Shown: positions 60,401-64,000 of the stretch, in pieces
Layout: the number at the start of each line of letters is the position of its first letter
How positions within the stretch are numbered: the first letter of the stretch is position 1
Origin: Desmodus rotundus
Taxonomy: Eukaryota; Chordata; Mammalia; Chiroptera; Phyllostomidae
Direction of reading: 5' to 3'
DNA: 64,000 nt
NCBI RefSeq assembly: GCF_022682495.2
Contig: NC_071396.1
Location: 22,007,735-22,071,734, forward strand
Translations under genes and position numbers: made by a program
The notes under the pieces: model-generated
Seen by the model: only the letters and a program-made list of their open reading frames with translations
Told to the model about the DNA's origin: nothing
The model's database searches: none

Positions 60401-60551
60401 GGACCCTGAGCGGGTGGCTCAGTTGGTTGGGACATGGGCCTGTGCACAAAATGTGGTGGGCTCCATCACCCGCCAGGGCATGCGGGAGGCAACAGATCGA
60501 GGCTTCTCGCTCATACCGATGTCCCTCTTTCTCTCTCAAATCATAAACACA
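60401..60551 (+). mobile_element. Ves-type SINE, degraded and shortened
   Basis: 'gaccctgagcgggtggctca', 'ccatcacccgccagggcatg', 'gaggcaacagatcgaggctt' and 'tccctctttctctctcaaat'. The middle portion is missing compared with full copies. Confidence 0.75.
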
Positions 60552-62290
60552 TTCTCTGGTGAGGACTTTTTGAAAACGTCTTTAGAACTGGCTGGAAAGC
60601 TATCGAGTGCTACACGTATTGAAATCGGTTAAATCAATGTGTCATTTTTAACCCTGACTTGGAGAAGACGTCAAGGAGGAAATGAGGGGCATCGGAGGGA
60701 GGTGAGGAGGCCAACACATCTGCCAGTTTGAGCAAAGTCCGCGACCGCAGTGCCCATTTGGCGCTGGTGACAAACTCAGTGAGCAGAGACTGAATCCCCA
60801 CACCCACGGGTGCCCCTGCGAGGGACAGAAAATTCGTGAGATGTGAGCTGTTCCTGCCGGGCCACCTGGCAAAGAGAACAGTCCCATGCCACGTATGCCC
60901 GAGGACCTGAGGTTCACGCCTTGGGAGCCACACCTGCTGTCAGGTTAGCAACGCAGCAGTGTCCTTGAGCATGAGCCAGGCACCTTGACAGATGGCCAGG
61001 CCCTGCTCTGCCCGGGCACCCAGGCATCCGAGTGACGTGGCAGGGGGACACCGGCTGAGTGTGCCCAGCCGGTAATCCACTTGTGTCCTGGCGCTTAAGG
61101 AGCGAAAGCCCTTTGCCCTTGTTCCTTCCAAGCAAAGCTGAAAGCTGCCGTTGTCTGGGTCACACCTGACTGTGTATAGCAAGAGGAAAGACAGACAGAT
61201 GAGGGGCCATGGAATGATCTGAAATGATTCTGAACAGCAGCTGACACTTGTATGTCCCCAGGGCCTCAAAGCATCTTCCCATACTTCAGCTCTTTCAGTG
61301 ATTACAACAACCGCATGGGAAAGCAGGAGGGGAATCATTCCAGTTTCATTCTAAAAATAAAAACAAAGAAATGGCAGTACTGAGAGTTGTCCACAATCCT
61401 GGTTGGTAAGTGGTGGGGCATCCACGTGTCCTGGGGTCCCCAAAACACTTTCTGCAGCCGGGTGAGGTCCAGGCTCTGTCTGCGGGAAGGTCTTAGCCCT
61501 TGGGACTCTCCACAGGGACACATAAATCAAGTGAGTGTGAAGTTCAGGGCACAGAAAAGCACCGCGGGCTCCAGTGGCCGGCAAAGTCTTCCTAAGGGAG
61601 GGAGAGCAAGTGGGCCTCCCGGGCAAAGGGAAGAGCGAGAGCAAAGCCAGGCAGCTTGTTGGCCGGAACCACCTGACGCCGAGAACTCACCAGGTGAGGA
61701 TTCCCAGGCAGCAGCTTACAAGACGGGGGTTAAGGCCAGATGGTAACAGGCCTTAAATGCCAGAACTAGGACATTTGATTTTTTTATTTCGCCTGATGGC
61801 AAGAAGGAGCCGTCAAAGATTTTGGAGCAAAGAGTGATCTCTACAACGCAGATTTGGTGGGAGGGGGAAGAATAGACCTGAATGGAAAAGAGGAGCCCAG
61901 GCAGGAGGGGGGAGGGTCAAAGTCAAGGAGTTGGTGAGGACGGGAGGAACTGAAAGGAAAAGACCCAGGTGCAAGACGGTGTGAAGAAATCAGGGGACCC
62001 CTGACCTCGAGGTCCCCATAGAGGCGGCCATGGCGGGGAACCGCTAGGAATGATAATAAACGAGGGGCAGGTGCTCAGGAGAGAAGTCACGGGAGAGTCA
62101 CCTGTGCAGTGTGAGCAGTGAGCAGAAGGCGGGGTGAGAACAGAACCCTGGAACTGGGTTCCACTCCCTGCACAGAGTGGGATCAGGAAGCAGCGTGAGG
62201 AAAACCAGATGTAAGCAACGGAGATAAGAGGGCCAAGTGGGGGCATCCCTTCCACACGGGGCCCCTGTCATTGCCTTCGCCCAAACTGCT
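60552..62290. other. Intergenic stretch, old repeats only
   Basis: A MIR-like piece occurs at about 61235-61400 ('tgattacaacaaccgcatgg') and an old unclassified repeat at about 61680-62000 ('aggccttaaatgccagaact', 'ggagccgtcaaagattttgg'). No gene recognised. Confidence 0.5.
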
Positions 62291-62299
62291 CCCCATCCC

Positions 62300-62490
62300 A
62301 GAGCCACTCTGTCAGGTAGTCCGCGGAATCTCGCTGTTGTTTTCATCTGCATTTCCCTGATGACATTGCGATGGGAGGGTCTTTTATACGCTCACTTCCA
62401 GCTGTGTATTTTCTTTGGTGAAGTGTCTGATAAGGTCTTTGGCCCAGTTTTTAATTGGGTTGAGTTTTCCTATTTATATTTTTAACAAGA
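62300..62490 (-). mobile_element. L1 ORF2 3' fragment (minus strand)
   Basis: 'catctgcatttccctgatga', 'tctttggtgaagtgtctgat' and 'cagtttttaattgggttgag' are the complement of L1 coding sequence near the end of ORF2. Too short and broken to encode anything. Confidence 0.75.
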
Positions 62491-62546
62491 CTTTTTTTCA
62501 ATCTAAAAACTTAAAATACAGTATCATACTTAAATTAAAGTGTCAC

Positions 62547-62773
62547 ACTGGCCTGGAAGCTCAGATGATTAGAGTGTCTTCCCATACACCAAAAGGCTGC
62601 AGGTTCGATTCCCAGTAAGGGTACATACCTAAGTTGTGGGTTCAATCCCCAGTCGGGGCACTACAGGAGGCAACCAATCAATGTTTCTCTCTCACATCAA
62701 TGTTTCTCTCTCTCCCTACCTCTCTCTCTAAAATCAATAATAAAAACATATCCTAAAAAAAAAAAACACAACT
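62547..62773 (+). mobile_element. Ves-type SINE with doubled B-box segment
   Basis: 'gcaggttcgattcccagtaa' is followed 35 bp later by 'gggttcaatccccagtcggg', so the B-box-like part occurs twice; then 'gaggcaaccaatcaatgttt' and a CT-rich segment with an A-rich tail. A 13-bp duplication flanks it: 'attaaagtgtcac' (62534-62546) and 'attaaagtatcac' (62774-62786). Confidence 0.93.
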
Positions 62774-62789
62774 ATTAAAGTATCACCAG

Positions 62790-64000
62790 TGTGCCTGCCC
62801 CAAGAACTCTCTTTGAGCCTCTCTGGGTTTTAGTGCTTGAAGTGGTTACTTCCCTTTGTGATATTGTATTATTTTCTTCTTAAATATTTTCAAAGAAATC
62901 ACGGATCAACAGATAAAAATGTCTTTGCATACATCGGATTTTGTTAAAGGGCAGAAGAGCTTCTCAGAAATGACCACTAGGTGGCAGAACTCCACTAAAA
63001 ATGCTCCGTGCGGCCCCGCAGAGGCTGCGCTCCGCGTAGCTTTTCCTTTGGGGACAAAGGACAGGGTTTTTCCTAGTCCTCCTGCAGACCCCTCGCTCCG
63101 GCCGCCCTGGGGTCATTTCAGACTGAACACAAATGGACATGAGGGGACTGGCGTGCGCCCTCACCGGCGCGCCGGCCAAGGCCAAGCACAGGGCAGACCG
63201 AATGTCGGAGGCACGCTGCGGTACATTCGCGTGTCCAGGGGTACGCACGCCTCTGTACAAACGGTGGCCTTGCACTGCGTCCCGCGCTGCTTTCCCACCC
63301 TGGTGCCACCTGGGTGAAGTGCCACCTGGGGCCCAGGAAGGAGGTAACTTCTTAAAAAAATAGCCTCGGCACTAGTGGAGACAGTGAGGTTAATTCAGTC
63401 TCGGTCTCCATCATCCCCTTCGCACTGTGGTCCGCGTTCATTGTACACAGCAGATGCTCAATAAAGACCCGTTGTTTTGACCTAATCTCGAAACCAACCA
63501 CATTCCTCAGGCACTGACGGGTAACTTTCCATTCATTAGCTGTTCCCGAGCCAACGCGCAGCCTCAACAACAGGAAGAAAGGGCTCCACCATAAATGGAA
63601 TGAGCACATTCTCTATACATCTCTTTATGACCAAATGTTTTGTGATTTTTAAGTTTCGAGAACAAAACCGGTCAAGCAAGTAAGGGGGGGGGGAAGGTTC
63701 AAGTAAGAAAAATAAGTAAATATGAACCTCCCTTTCATGCAAGGATTTTAGTCCCAGAGATTTATCCTAAGTAAATATTTCAATGGGGTGGGGTGGGGGG
63801 ACTACAAAAGGAAAAAAGGAAAAGTGGAAATACACACTTAAATAAATAGCCAGTGATTAACAGTTATCTTACTTTACTAGATCGTGCAGAGGAAGTCATC
63901 TTGCAGACTATGAAAAGTGAGTCACGCGTTACAGGCTTGCAGTTTGGGGAGATGAATGGAACTGGGCTGAGGACATGGAGGAGCAGACTGGGCAAGGTGA
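62790..64000. other. Intergenic right end, no gene recognised
   Basis: An L2-like tail sits near 63420-63480 ('cagatgctcaataaagaccc'). G runs occur at about 63685 and 63795. No exon of TSNAX, the expected upstream neighbour of DISC1, is seen on the minus strand. Confidence 0.55.

Noticed and set aside
48240..64000. Search for TSNAX exons upstream of DISC1
   Set aside because: No match to the TSNAX C-terminal or internal coding blocks on the minus strand; the gene must lie beyond the window.

Overview
This is mammalian nuclear DNA, almost certainly from a bat. About a dozen tRNA-derived SINEs of the bat Ves type are scattered on both strands (tRNA-like head, a 'gaggcaaccaca' body, a CT-rich segment and an A-rich tail). 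Mammal-wide repeats (MIR, L2, MER5A, Tigger, old L1, MaLR-like LTRs) fill much of the rest. The presence of Ves and absence of recognisable 5S-derived fruit-bat SINEs points to Yangochiroptera; I cannot name the species.

The one protein-coding gene I can support is the 5' part of DISC1, on the minus strand (transcribed right to left). Exon 1 coding sequence is 47783-47840, inside a CpG island. Exon 2 is 11999-12966 and exon 3 is 5661-5730. The splice signals and reading phases fit one another (G|GC, then phase 0, then G|..), and together they give the first 365 residues: the disordered head region with its arginine-rich and Ser/Phe-rich motifs, and the first coiled-coil turns. Intron 1 is 34.8 kb, intron 2 is 6.3 kb, and intron 3 runs off the left edge. 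Exon 4 and later exons are not in the window.

Intron 1 carries most of the interesting insertions: a broken, 5'-truncated NOP56 retrocopy on the plus strand (about 45636-46359), a chimeric L1/unknown retrocopy with a perfect 17-bp target-site duplication (26051-26587), a probable ERV LTR (about 16868-17860), a head-to-head pair of Ves SINEs (38650-39122), DNA-transposon fossils and several simple repeats. Intron 2 carries a 256-bp terminal-inverted-repeat element close to exon 3 and a 34-bp tandem repeat with GC boxes.

Right of the promoter (48.1-64 kb) I see no protein gene. This stretch holds a degraded endogenous retrovirus (about 48.85-52.0 kb, opposite strand to DISC1), L1 pieces and a cluster of seven Ves SINEs. 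TSNAX, the usual upstream neighbour of DISC1, is not visible. There are no rRNA, functional tRNA, CRISPR or bacterial features. I found no new biological system; the findings are mostly retrotransposition products and promoter oddities.
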